64,000 nucleotides of DNA from JAIXRY01 sp031972855 (GCA_031972855.1 DALYDY010000001.1:139071-203070), one strand, 5' to 3'. Positions 7,988 to 15,907 are shown, numbered from the stretch's first letter. Notes: a model not told the origin generated them from the sequence alone. Numbers and translations: made by a program.

Positions 7988-8944
7988 TTAATTATAAAGC
8001 ACTTGGTGTTTATTGCAAAAGTGAGAACTGCGACCATTTACCATCTTTCTTTCTATTATTCCTCCACATCCGCGTTTACCGCAAACTTCATTTTTCTTTT
8101 GGTATACATTGTGATGGTGTTGAAAATTTCCACGTTCTCCATCTATATTTCTATAGTCAGACATTGAGTCTCCTCCAAAATCAATTCCTTTTTCTAAGAC
8201 TTCCTTCATACTTTTATAAAGTAGAGAAAGATTTTTCTTTGGGATTTTATTGAATGTCGATTCTGGGTGAATAGATGATGACCACAACATTTCATCAGAA
8301 TAAATATTTCCTATACCCGCCACAATGCTCTGGTCCATAAGTACTGTTTTGATGGCTTTATTTGTATTTTTACTCAATCTCTCTAAGAATACTTTTTCTG
8401 TAAAAGATTCTTCAAGTGGTTCAGGGCCTACACCTTTCAAATGAATACTTTGCTCTAGATAATCTGTTTTTATTAATGTGACTTTTCCGAATTTTCTAGA
8501 ATCACAAAAAGCGAGATACTTTCCATTGGAGAAAGAAAATACAACATGAATAAATCTATTGTAAGGGTCTTTTAATGCTTCATTTTTTTCATCACTCGCT
8601 ACACTCCAAGCATTTTTCTTTTTGTCGTAAGTGTATTTCCCAAAGAGTAGGTGACCTGTCATTTTTAGGTGAATGAGGATTGTATATGAAATTGCTTGCC
8701 CGTCTATTTGAATAGGAGCGAGATGTATAAGAATATTTTTTGCTCTCCTCTCTACCTTTTTTACTTTTGCACCAACAACAATCTTTTTTAATTTCTTAAA
8801 AAATTCTTCATCTTTTATTGTGTCTTTGAATTGTTTGATTGGGTTTTTGCGAGTAAGGTCTGTCCACACATCAGTGATGGTGAGTTTTGGCAAGACTTTT
8901 TGTAATCCATTTACTGTCGTTGTAACTTCTGGTAGTTCAGGCAT
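7988..8944 (-). CDS. mutM: Formamidopyrimidine-DNA glycosylase
   Basis: 318 residues. The start at 8944 gives MPELPEV; Pro2 is the catalytic nucleophile after Met removal, so the longer upstream start is wrong. It has the central H2TH region (DQSIVAGIGNIYSDEML) and a C-terminal zinc finger. The finger is slightly unusual: CGKRGC then, after NGRSSHF, CNKH instead of CxxC. It excises 8-oxoguanine and related lesions. It sits next to ruvA and a membrane protein in a minus-strand run. Confidence 0.93.
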   Translation of the reverse strand: MPELPEVTTTVNGLQKVLPKLTITDVWTDLTRKNPIKQFKDTIKDEEFFKKLKKIVVGAKVKKVERRAKNILIHLAPIQIDGQAISYTILIHLKMTGHLLFGKYTYDKKKNAWSVASDEKNEALKDPYNRFIHVVFSFSNGKYLAFCDSRKFGKVTLIKTDYLEQSIHLKGVGPEPLEESFTEKVFLERLSKNTNKAIKTVLMDQSIVAGIGNIYSDEMLWSSSIHPESTFNKIPKKNLSLLYKSMKEVLEKGIDFGGDSMSDYRNIDGERGNFQHHHNVYQKKNEVCGKRGCGGIIERKMVNGRSSHFCNKHQVLYN

Positions 8945-8949
8945 ACAAT

Positions 8950-9354
8950 TTAATATATATAAAAATAAATAATTATTGGAACAATCCAAACAAGCCAATC
9001 AATAATTCCTTTGTAGAGATTTTGATTATAAAAAGTTGGATGCAAATAAAATTCCTGGAAGGTAATCCAAAGAGTTAATAATCCCAGAATTATAATTGGA
9101 AATATTTTAAAGCCAGTTTTGGTAAAAAGGAAGTGAGAAAATAAAATAATAAGTATTGCTCCAGCAAAATGAAATATTTCTCTATAAATTAGAAGGCTAG
9201 TGCAGTGATACGCGTCGCCGTACTTTAGAGTACATGTATCATGTACATAGTTGTAGGATTTTCTAAAGAAAACAGTTTTTCCTGAAATATGTGAAGGAAA
9301 TATAAAAAGCCTGTCTGGAATAGTAATTATAAAATTATATAAATTTTTGATCAT
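8950..9354 (-). CDS. Hypothetical membrane protein, 134 aa
   Basis: I do not recognise a family. Three hydrophobic segments (about residues 56-77, 82-98, 116-133) follow an N-terminal region with a cysteine pair (residues 41 and 51) and His/Tyr residues. It lies between ruvA (2 nt) and mutM (5 nt) in one operon, which suggests co-expression rather than a DNA repair role. Confidence 0.5.
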   Translation of the reverse strand: MIKNLYNFIITIPDRLFIFPSHISGKTVFFRKSYNYVHDTCTLKYGDAYHCTSLLIYREIFHFAGAILIILFSHFLFTKTGFKIFPIIILGLLTLWITFQEFYLHPTFYNQNLYKGIIDWLVWIVPIIIYFYIY

Positions 9355-9356
9355 AT

Positions 9357-9926
9357 CTATTTACCCAATAATTGAAGTGCGGAGCGAATGCGTTCGTTTG
9401 TTGTACCTTCTTTTGGAATATCTTTTAGAATATTACGAACTTCAGATCCGTTCCATCCGAGAGCTTCTAGGGCTAGAATAACATCTCCATCAGAAGACAT
9501 TTCTTCTTTTGTCATAACCACTCCTTTTACTTTATCTTTCAATTCATGAACAATCTTCTCAGCTGTCTTTTTCCCTATACCAGAAACTTTGGTTAGGTGA
9601 GATGCGTCGTTTGAAGCGATTGCATTTATGAGGGTTTCACTATCTACTGCATCAAGCACGCCGAGAGCTGACTTTGGCCCTATTCCGGAGACTTGTAGAA
9701 GTAACTCGAATGTTTCGAGGGTTCCCATTGTGGTAAATCCGTATAAATCTAAAGCATTCTCACGAACAGATAGATATGTGAAGAATGTTATTGGGTTTCC
9801 CAAATTGTCATTTATAGAAAATAATGTTTCTTTTGTGGTGTGTATTTTGTAGCCAACACCTCGAACATCAACAAGTGCGATGTTTTCTTTTAGAGAGCGT
9901 GGAATTCCTGTAATTGAGCCAATCAT
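9357..9926 (-). CDS. ruvA: Holliday junction DNA helicase subunit RuvA
   Basis: 189 residues, normal family length. N-terminal OB fold (GSITG...LVDVRGVGYKI), two helix-hairpin-helix motifs (VSGIGPKSALGVL and VSGIGKKTAEKIV), and a short C-terminal UBA-like domain III (ALEALGW...). RuvA tetramers bind four-way junctions and recruit RuvB. First gene of the ruvA - membrane protein - mutM - small protein run. Confidence 0.96.
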   Translation of the reverse strand: MIGSITGIPRSLKENIALVDVRGVGYKIHTTKETLFSINDNLGNPITFFTYLSVRENALDLYGFTTMGTLETFELLLQVSGIGPKSALGVLDAVDSETLINAIASNDASHLTKVSGIGKKTAEKIVHELKDKVKGVVMTKEEMSSDGDVILALEALGWNGSEVRNILKDIPKEGTTNERIRSALQLLGK

Positions 9927-10133
9927 ATGGATATAGTATATAGTAACTAGTAATTAGAGTATAGACTCATACAAGCTCGGTACCTTTAGGCGTCAAACAA
10001 ATACTATGTTCTATTTACTAATTACTAATTACTAAAATACTTACAAGTTCTGGTATTTTCTCATTTTTCATGATATAGTATCTTTTGTTCGCAATGATCG
10101 TGTCTCGATATAAGCAAACACTTAAATAAACAT

Positions 10134-10379
10134 ATGCCAATTACAAAATCAGCAAAACAAGCACTTAAAGTTTCACTTAAGAGACGTGCAATGAATGACC
10201 GCAATAAAAAAGCAGTCAAAGAATCTATAAAAGCCGTTGAAAAAAATCCAAAGGCAACAGATTCAAAACAAACTCTTTCAAAGGCTTTCAGTGCTCTCGA
10301 TAAAGCAGTAAAGCGTGGTGTTATGAAAAAGAACACAGCTTCTCGCAAAAAATCACAACTTTCAAAAAAGGTTGGATAA
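10134..10379 (+). CDS. rpsT: 30S ribosomal protein bS20
   Basis: 81 residues, basic and helical. MPITKSAKQALK, RRAMNDRNKKAVK, and the C-terminal KKNTASRKKSQLSKK are typical of bS20. It binds 16S rRNA early in assembly. The 207-bp gap upstream holds no other gene; it contains short TACTAATTAC direct repeats near 10018-10033 and weak promoter-like sequence. Confidence 0.95.
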   Translation: MPITKSAKQALKVSLKRRAMNDRNKKAVKESIKAVEKNPKATDSKQTLSKAFSALDKAVKRGVMKKNTASRKKSQLSKKVG

Positions 10380-10381
10380 TA

Positions 10382-10418
10382 AAAATCCCTCATAAGTAAC
10401 TCTTATGGGGGATTTTTC
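10382..10418 (+). terminator. Terminator of rpsT
   Basis: AAATCCCTCATAAG-taact-CTTATGGGGGATTT followed by T run. The ATG at 10405 inside this hairpin is not a start codon. Confidence 0.85.
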
Positions 10419-10440
10419 TTTGCTATACTATAAAAATATC

Positions 10441-11952
10441 ATGAAATATTTTCGACGAATTGTTAATTATTTTTTTTATTCAATAAGAATAAATCGCATT
10501 TATCGCGATCACAAAAATTTTAAAAAACTTCAACAAGAAGAACTTTTTAAGATTATAAATTTAACAAAGGATACAAAGTGGGGGGCATTATATAAATATA
10601 ATGAAATAAATTCTATAGAAGATTTTCAAAAAAATGTACCAATTTCAAAATATGAAGAAATAGCACCTTTTATAGAAGAGATGTTAAAGGGTGAAAAAAA
10701 TATTTTATGGCCTGGCTTTGTTAAAAATTTTTCAAAATCATCAGGAACAACAAATGCAAAAAGTAAGTATATTCCACTACCTGATATTTCTCTTCAAAAA
10801 AATCATTTCAACCAAGGTATGGATATGATATCTGTATATCTTTATAACAATAAATATTCTAGAGTACTTTTTGGTAAGACACTCTCTATTACCGGGAGTC
10901 TCTCGAATTCTCCTTTTGGTAATACAGATATTATGGTTGGAGATGTTTCGGCTGTCATAGCTTCAAACGTTCCAAAATGGGCTCATATTATAAGAACCCC
11001 AAAACTATCTACAGCACTACTTTCTGATTGGAAAGAAAAGGTTGTAAAAATAGTTGACTCTGCTTCAAAAGAAAATGTTGTAGCATTACTTGGTACACCA
11101 ACCTGGGTTTCTGTTATTTTGAATAGATTGAATGAAAATACAAATAAGCCTATAAGTGCTTCTTGGAAAAATTTAGAAGTGTTTTTTCATGGAGCTGTTT
11201 CTTTTGCTCCATACAAAACTCTTTTTAAAGAACTTCTTCCTGATAAAAAAATAAATTATGTTGAAGTATATAATGCTTCAGAAGGCTTCTTTGCTTTTTC
11301 TGATGATATGGAAAAACCAGAAGAAATGTTACTTTGTTTGTCTGGAGTATTTTATGAATTTATTCCACTATCTCTTTTTTCAAAAGGTGAAAGACATGCA
11401 GTCTCTTTAAAAGATGTTGAATGTGGTGTTTCTTATGTTGTTGTAATTACAACATATGGAGGACTTTCTAGATATGTGATTGGAGATACTATATCTTTTG
11501 TTAATCTTAATCCTTTTAAAATTATATTTACTGGACGTACAAAATATTTTTTAAATGCTTTTGGTGAAGAGTTAGAAGCTTTTCACGTTGAAAAAGCGCT
11601 GAAAGAATCACTCCAAAAAACAGGAGGTTCAATAAAAAATTTTACAGTTGCCCCTCTTTATATGAAGGATAATAAAAGCGGCGCTCATGAATGGCTTATT
11701 GAATGGTCATTTGAACCTTCTGATATTTTGTTATTTGAAAATAGTGTTGATGAAATTATTAAAAACTTGAACTCAGATTATGAGGCAAAAAGAATGAACG
11801 ATTCTATTTTAGGGAAGCCTGTTTTTAGATATTTACCCGAAAATACTTTTCATAATTGGATGGAAAAGAGGGGAAAGCTCGGAGGTCAGAACAAAGTCCC
11901 GATACTTTCAAATAATCGTGAATACGTTGATGATATTATAAATACACTTTAA
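10441..11952 (+). CDS. GH3-family acyl-adenylase-like protein
   Basis: 503 residues from ATG 10441; TATACT at 10424-10429 is 11 nt upstream. The P-loop-like FSKSSGTTNAKSKYIP (SSGTT) near residue 99, YNASEGFFAF, and FTGRTKYFLNAFGEEL follow the conserved blocks of the GH3 family within the ANL adenylating superfamily. Plant GH3 enzymes join amino acids to jasmonate or auxin through acyl-AMP; bacterial homologues, mostly in Bacteroidota, have unknown substrates. It stands in a run with two small genes. An acyl-amide ligase role is inference. Confidence 0.8.
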   Translation: MKYFRRIVNYFFYSIRINRIYRDHKNFKKLQQEELFKIINLTKDTKWGALYKYNEINSIEDFQKNVPISKYEEIAPFIEEMLKGEKNILWPGFVKNFSKSSGTTNAKSKYIPLPDISLQKNHFNQGMDMISVYLYNNKYSRVLFGKTLSITGSLSNSPFGNTDIMVGDVSAVIASNVPKWAHIIRTPKLSTALLSDWKEKVVKIVDSASKENVVALLGTPTWVSVILNRLNENTNKPISASWKNLEVFFHGAVSFAPYKTLFKELLPDKKINYVEVYNASEGFFAFSDDMEKPEEMLLCLSGVFYEFIPLSLFSKGERHAVSLKDVECGVSYVVVITTYGGLSRYVIGDTISFVNLNPFKIIFTGRTKYFLNAFGEELEAFHVEKALKESLQKTGGSIKNFTVAPLYMKDNKSGAHEWLIEWSFEPSDILLFENSVDEIIKNLNSDYEAKRMNDSILGKPVFRYLPENTFHNWMEKRGKLGGQNKVPILSNNREYVDDIINTL

Positions 11953-11973
11953 ATATGATAAAGTATTAAATAT

Positions 11974-12243
11974 ATGGAAATTTATTTAGAAGAATATTTT
12001 GGTTTGGAATGTCCTCACTGTCAGAGGATGCAAGAACTTTCAAAAAAAGTTGAAAAAGAAATTGGTATAACCATCAATCGTTTTGAGGTTTGGCACAATT
12101 ATGAAAATATGAAAAAGGTCGAAGATCTCGACCCTAAGAACGAATGTGGTGGTGTACCTTTTTTTATAAACAAAAAAACAGGAAAGACTCTTTGTGGGGA
12201 AGTTTCTGAAGAGGAAATAAAAAATTGGGCTCTTGGTAAATAA
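11974..12243 (+). CDS. Glutaredoxin/thioredoxin-like protein
   Basis: 89 residues, single small thioredoxin fold. ECPHCQRM active site (CxxC at residues 13-16) and CGGVPFF with the cis-Pro. No signal peptide, so cytoplasmic, unlike the membrane-anchored thioredoxin at 5060. TATGAT at 11954-11959 precedes it. Confidence 0.75.
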   Translation: MEIYLEEYFGLECPHCQRMQELSKKVEKEIGITINRFEVWHNYENMKKVEDLDPKNECGGVPFFINKKTGKTLCGEVSEEEIKNWALGK

Positions 12244-12261
12244 GGTATATACTTTTTATAT

Positions 12262-12795
12262 ATGAACCAACCTCACAAAACACATTTTATAGGTACAATA
12301 CTGATTACTTTCTTTATTATTCTATTGACCGCTATTTTTTTAATAATGAAGAATAGAGTTATTACCGAAGACATTGTTATTGTTCCTGTTCAAGAAAAAC
12401 CAATAAGTACTGTAGTAGATAAAACTAAAAGTAATTGCGGTATAACAGTCACTAGTCCAATGATTAGTGATAAATTTAATGATATTAAAAAAGTTTCAGT
12501 GATTGTAGATAATACTAAGAGGGTTGAGCTTGGATGTGGTTGGACTGTATTTGAAGCTCAAGCTGGAACATTTAAATTCTTTGATTCAAACAATGAAGAA
12601 ATTGCAAATGGAATATTGATGGCTGAAAATGGTGCGGATTGGATGACATCTCTTCCTGTGATATATGAAGGGGAAATAAAAATAATTGATATTAAAAAAT
12701 CTATAAAAGAAGGTATAGGTAAACTTGTTATTACAGAAGATGATCCAAGTGGAGAAAAAATTCCTCAAACTGTTGAAATCCCTGTGAAGTTTTAG
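12262..12795 (+). CDS. Membrane-anchored Gmad2-like immunoglobulin-fold protein
   Basis: 177 residues. One N-terminal helix (residues 10-28), then an extracytoplasmic beta domain. VTSPMISDKF, WTVFEAQAGTFKFFDSN, ADWMTS and GKLVITEDDPSGE follow the order of the Gmad2 domain, found in secreted or spore-germination-linked proteins. TATACT at 12248-12253 lies 8 nt before ATG. Role unknown; probably cell-surface structural. Confidence 0.65.
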   Translation: MNQPHKTHFIGTILITFFIILLTAIFLIMKNRVITEDIVIVPVQEKPISTVVDKTKSNCGITVTSPMISDKFNDIKKVSVIVDNTKRVELGCGWTVFEAQAGTFKFFDSNNEEIANGILMAENGADWMTSLPVIYEGEIKIIDIKKSIKEGIGKLVITEDDPSGEKIPQTVEIPVKF

Positions 12796-12815
12796 ATAAA
12801 TAAAAACCCTATTTG

Positions 12816-12844
12816 TTGACAAAAATGTTTATATAGTATATAAT
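12816..12844 (+). promoter_or_regulatory. Consensus sigma70 promoter of the sigma-factor gene
   Basis: TTGACA 12816-12821, 17-nt spacer, TATAAT 12839-12844: both boxes match the consensus exactly. Unlike most genes here it leaves an 18-nt leader. Confidence 0.85.
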
Positions 12845-12862
12845 ACAAAAAATTAACAAAAA

Positions 12863-13384
12863 ATGAATAAACTTATTAACGAAACAGGAGAAGTTTTTAC
12901 TGAGCGTACTTATTGCATAAATGCATATTTACGCGATATTGAAAAAATTCCTGTACTTAATAAGGTAGAGGAATTAGGATTGGTTCAAAAAGCCAGAGAA
13001 GGAGATGAAATGGCAAGAATGGTTTTAATTGTATGTAATTTGAAATTAGCTTTTAGAATTGCAAAAAAATACTATTCTCCAAAAATATCTTTTCATGATT
13101 TATTTTGTGAATCAAACGAAGGATTAATAAAGGGGGTGGATAGGGTAATATCTAAGTGGGATTCTTCTCGTGGCTTTAGAATAACAGCTCTTGCTATTTA
13201 TTCTATTTACGGTCAACTGGTTAATAATTTTGATTTTTTAAAAGATCAAATAAAGTTACCTTATTCTGTTGCTAAGATAATTCGAGAAAGAAAAAAAGTT
13301 TTTAAAGAGTTGCAATCAAAAAATTGTTGTGATCCATCAGAACAAATGGTTCTTGAAAATTATCAGAGAAAGATATTTTTTTAG
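12863..13384 (+). CDS. RNA polymerase sigma factor, N-terminal part (regions 1.2-3)
   Basis: 173 residues ending at TAG 13382-13384. YLRDIEKIPVLNKVEELGLV is region 1.2; ARMVLIVCNLKLAFRIAKKY and FHDLFCESNEGLIKGVDR are region 2, which binds the -10 box and core. The part that should contain region 4 is in the -1 frame directly downstream (13385-13842). The junction is a T7 run at 13376-13382. A -1 shift there, or one more T, joins the two into a single protein of about 325 residues. Either a programmed frameshift, a switchable homopolymer, a recent mutation or a base error. Confidence 0.75.
   Translation: MNKLINETGEVFTERTYCINAYLRDIEKIPVLNKVEELGLVQKAREGDEMARMVLIVCNLKLAFRIAKKYYSPKISFHDLFCESNEGLIKGVDRVISKWDSSRGFRITALAIYSIYGQLVNNFDFLKDQIKLPYSVAKIIRERKKVFKELQSKNCCDPSEQMVLENYQRKIFF
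13376..13382 (+). other. T7 slippery run at the sigma-factor frame break
   Basis: ATA TTT TTT TAG in the upstream frame; slipping back one base gives ATA TTT TTT TTA GAT AGG and continues into the downstream frame without a stop. T-TTT-TTT is a canonical X-XXY-YYZ slip heptamer. Confidence 0.65.
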
Positions 13385-13395
13385 ATAGGAGTCTA

Positions 13396-13842
13396 TTGAT
13401 GATTCAAGAAGGACTTGAATTTGTTTATGAAAACAACGTTTCATTTTTTAGTACTGAAGAATGTTCAAATTTATTAATTCAAAAAGAGTTATTCATTGCT
13501 GATGAAGATTTTTCAGCAGATCATTTTGTAGAAAAAGAAGATTTGAAAACAGATACATTAAGATCTCTTAGTTTCTTAACAGAAAAAGAATTTATAGTTG
13601 TTAGTCTGTATTATGGAATTGAATCTGAGAAACTTTTTAAACTTGTTTCTGGTATTAATAAAAATATTGGAATTGAAATAAAAAATAAGTTTCAAAATCC
13701 AGAACACGAAGGACTAACTCTTGAGGAAATTTCTGGAATCATTCCTTTTACAGTGGAGAGGATTAGGCAGATAAAAGAAAAAGGAGTAAGAAGACTTAGA
13801 CAATCTAGGGTTTCTGGTGTTTTGAGAAAATATTTAGGATAG
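13396..13842 (+). CDS. RNA polymerase sigma factor, C-terminal part (regions 3-4)
   Basis: 148 residues if started at TTG 13396, but the frame is open back to the T7 run. EGLTLEEISGIIPFTVERIRQIKEKGVRRLR is sigma region 4.2, the helix-turn-helix that reads the -35 box. FLTEKEFIVVSLYYGIE is region 4.1. No good start or ribosome-binding site is visible, so it is best read as the second half of the gene at 12863. The protein is closer to a primary-like group 2 sigma factor than to ECF factors. Confidence 0.75.
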   Translation: MMIQEGLEFVYENNVSFFSTEECSNLLIQKELFIADEDFSADHFVEKEDLKTDTLRSLSFLTEKEFIVVSLYYGIESEKLFKLVSGINKNIGIEIKNKFQNPEHEGLTLEEISGIIPFTVERIRQIKEKGVRRLRQSRVSGVLRKYLG

Positions 13843-13868
13843 TCCCGCAGAAATGCGGGATTTTTTTT
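13843..13868 (+). terminator. Terminator of the sigma-factor gene
   Basis: TCCCGCA-gaaa-TGCGGGA followed by eight T. Confidence 0.9.
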
Positions 13869-13883
13869 GTACTCTAGTTATGT

Positions 13884-14050
13884 ACGCGAGTAAAGTAGAT
13901 TGCTCTCGGTAGAAATCTCGCTACACTAAAGGTACTGCGATTTAAACAGGTTGATTAAAATCTAATAAATCGGGAGCCTACGGTCGCGGGTGAGTTTCAA
14001 TCTCACTTCGTTCAATAATGAAACTCCTTTCGATTCCTAACAAAAATAAA
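13884..14050 (+). repeat. Degenerate tRNA-associated repeat unit upstream of the tRNA-Arg unit
   Basis: Starts with a relative of the 25-nt hairpin cassette (ACGCGAGTAAAGTAGATTGC), then TCGGTAGAAATC resembling tRNA-Arg acceptor/T-arm, GAGCCTACGG, a hairpin GAGTTTCA...TGAAACTC, and ends CTTTCGATTCCTAAC. It is a decayed or diverged copy of the unit at 14059-14179. No gene here. Confidence 0.5.
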
Positions 14051-14058
14051 GTAGTTCA

Positions 14059-14179
14059 CGGAATCGCCTCTCCCTTTGGTCGAAACGCACAATTTTTATA
14101 ATCACTCCGTTCTTTAAAAATTGGCGCCTACGGTTCGATTCCTACACGCGAGCAAAGCAGATTGCTCGCTCGAGAGCAC
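14059..14179 (+). repeat. tRNA-associated structured repeat with inverted copy of the tRNA-Arg 3' end
   Basis: CGGAATCGCCTCTCCCTT start, AATTTTTA...TTAAAAATT hairpin and GGCGCCTAC as in the tRNA-Lys unit. It ends with GGTTCGATTCCTAC (14132-14145), a 25-nt hairpin insert (14146-14170: ACGC, 7-nt arm, GCAG, 7-nt arm, GCT), then CGAGAGCAC (14171-14179). The outer pieces are an inverted copy of the tRNA-Arg T-arm and acceptor at 14217-14239. Confidence 0.65.
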
Positions 14180-14216
14180 AAAGAGAAAAGCCTCCCTATG
14201 GGAGGCTTTTCTCTTT
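14180..14216. terminator. Terminator of tRNA-Arg(GCG)
   Basis: AAAGAGAAAAGCCTCCC-tat-GGGAGGCTTTTCTCTTT. The palindrome continues outward through the acceptor sequence on both sides (14171-14225). Confidence 0.85.
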
Positions 14217-14217
14217 G

Positions 14218-14289
14218 TGCTCTCGGTAGGAATCGAACCTACATCGCAACTTCCGCAAAGTTGCGTCCTATCCATTGAACGACGAGAGC
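14218..14289 (-). tRNA. tRNA-Arg(GCG)
   Basis: Acceptor GCTCTCG/CGAGAGC, D-stem GTTC/GGAC, anticodon stem CAACT/AGTTG with loop TTGCGGA (anticodon GCG), T-arm GTAGG-TTCGATT-CCTAC, discriminator A. CCA not encoded. GCG, rather than the usual ACG read as inosine, means no tRNA-Arg A34 editing is needed for this tRNA. Confidence 0.88.
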
Positions 14290-14327
14290 AGATTGATAAC
14301 ATATATCAATAGTAAGTAATATACAGT

Positions 14328-14354
14328 AAAAAACCCTTTTTGAAAAGGGTTTTT
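14328..14354. terminator. Terminator of the 14368-14835 gene
   Basis: AAAAAACCCTTTT-tg-AAAAGGGTTTTT. Confidence 0.8.
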
Positions 14355-14367
14355 AAATATTCTTTAT

Positions 14368-14835
14368 TTATATACCAAAATAATCAAAAAGTCTTTCAGC
14401 AACACTCTCCATTAGAGCCTCTTCTTTTTTTGTATAGGATCCAACAACTTTAACTAAGTCCTCTTCATTTATATTAATAATAGGAAAAGATACGATTCTG
14501 TTTATACCAACATTACGACTAATAAGAAGAAGTCTCTCATCTTTTCTTGTAACAATATTGTAATTTAGAATATTGTTCCACAGTATGTACTCTTCATTTA
14601 TTGAAATTCCTTTTTCATTGATTTCAAAATCAGTAATATTCGGCTCCTTGTGTGCTGTAAATATTATAAGAGATCCAGAGATTAAAATAAAAATTCCAAA
14701 AAGAAAGTTTGAATAGAAAAAAGATGCAATCGATCCAGCGATAACTATAATTCCCATAGCCCAATACCAATCAATGCTTTTAGGTTTGAATTGGTAGGGA
14801 AGAGCGCTCCAAGATATAGACGGTTTTTGTTCCAT
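14368..14835 (-). CDS. Hypothetical membrane protein with two N-terminal helices
   Basis: 155 residues. Two adjacent membrane helices (about residues 25-42 and 46-61) with a short turn, then a 90-residue cytoplasmic beta-rich domain (INEKGISINEEYILWNNILNY...). This two-helix-plus-PH-like layout is common in small CPR membrane proteins. Function unknown. Divergent from the EamA-like gene. Confidence 0.55.
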   Translation of the reverse strand: MEQKPSISWSALPYQFKPKSIDWYWAMGIIVIAGSIASFFYSNFLFGIFILISGSLIIFTAHKEPNITDFEINEKGISINEEYILWNNILNYNIVTRKDERLLLISRNVGINRIVSFPIININEEDLVKVVGSYTKKEEALMESVAERLFDYFGI

Positions 14836-14888
14836 ATATGTATTGTAGCAATAATTTAATTATTAACAGGTGGAAAAATAGTTGCAAC

Positions 14889-15338
14889 ATGTTACTATGG
14901 TTTTCTATGTGGATTATTTTTGCTTTAGGTGCTTCTGTATTTTGGGGAATGACTTATGTATTGAATGAAGAAATATATAAGAAAATTTCTGTTACAACAT
15001 CTCTTGCTGTTGCTTCTTTGTTTATCTTTATAATAATGACAATTGTTTCGTATTTAAATAATACATTAAAAACAGACTTAGCTTCTATTGTTTCTTCAAA
15101 AAGGACTTTCCTATATGTTTGTGCTGGAATAGTAACTCTTCTTATTGCTGAGCTTTTTATTGGGTTTTCTATAACACACAAAAGCGCTGTTTTAGCGGGG
15201 CTTGTAGAAATTTCATATCCAATATTCATAGCTTTGTTTAGTTATCTTCTTTTTAAAAATCATATAAGTATACCTACTATATTAGGGGCTATATTTATTT
15301 TTGGAGGAATATTTATAACTTACTATTTTAATAAATAG
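14889..15338 (+). CDS. EamA/DMT-family half-transporter
   Basis: 149 residues from ATG 14889 (an upstream in-frame ATG at 14838 would add 17 polar residues before the first helix and is less likely). Five hydrophobic segments; WGMTYVLNEEIYKK after helix 1 and EISYPIFIALFSYLLFKN near the end match a single EamA repeat of drug/metabolite transporters. Single-repeat members act as dimers. Substrate unknown. Confidence 0.65.
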   Translation: MLLWFSMWIIFALGASVFWGMTYVLNEEIYKKISVTTSLAVASLFIFIIMTIVSYLNNTLKTDLASIVSSKRTFLYVCAGIVTLLIAELFIGFSITHKSAVLAGLVEISYPIFIALFSYLLFKNHISIPTILGAIFIFGGIFITYYFNK

Positions 15339-15382
15339 AAAATCGTAGTACAAAATATTAGTATTTGTTATATTTATTAAAT

Positions 15383-15907
15383 ATGAAAAGGATTTTTATT
15401 GTTTTAATTTCACTTATTATTGTTGGTGCTATTTTTTATATCTTAAAAACTAAAGAATTATTTGTTCCAATTGCTAAAAGTGTGACAATTGACCATATTT
15501 TAATAGAAAAAAGTAATCGCGTTATGAGTGTTTATAGTAAAGGTGAACTCATAAAAACATATAAAGTCTCACTCGGCTCTAATTCAAAAGGTCCAAAACA
15601 ATTTGAAGGTGACAAGAAAACTCCTGAAGGTGTCTATTTTATTGATAGTAAAAACTCTAACAGTAGTTTTCATAAAAATTTGGGAATTTCTTATCCCAAT
15701 CAAGATGATAAAAAATTTGCCGAATCTCAAGGAAAAAATCCTGGTGGCGACATAAAAATTCATGGCCTTATGAATGGGTTTGGATTTATTGGTGAATTAC
15801 ATAGATTATTTGATTGGACGTCCGGATGTATAGCTGTGACTAATCAGGAGATTGATGAATTGTACGAACATGTTTCAGTTGGTGCTAAGTTTGAAATTAG
15901 AGAATAG
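15383..15907 (+). CDS. L,D-transpeptidase (YkuD) with N-terminal membrane anchor
   Basis: 174 residues from ATG 15383; TATATT at 15369-15374 is 8 nt upstream. Helix at residues 3-20, then a YkuD domain: IKIHG with the conserved His, and DWTSGCIAVTNQEID carrying the catalytic Cys in SGCIAV. The enzyme makes 3-3 cross-links or attaches proteins to peptidoglycan on the outer face of the membrane. Confidence 0.88.
   Translation: MKRIFIVLISLIIVGAIFYILKTKELFVPIAKSVTIDHILIEKSNRVMSVYSKGELIKTYKVSLGSNSKGPKQFEGDKKTPEGVYFIDSKNSNSSFHKNLGISYPNQDDKKFAESQGKNPGGDIKIHGLMNGFGFIGELHRLFDWTSGCIAVTNQEIDELYEHVSVGAKFEIRE

Noticed and set aside
8945..8998. Upstream extension of mutM
   Set aside because: It would bury the catalytic Pro2 of MPELPEV and overlap the preceding gene.
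10405..10440. Earlier ATG for the GH3 gene
   Set aside because: It lies in the rpsT terminator and upstream of the TATACT box.
14114..14312. Two opposite frames of about 62 aa rich in Cys and Arg
   Set aside because: They cover tRNA-Arg, its terminator and the inverted copy; the sequence is explained by RNA structure.
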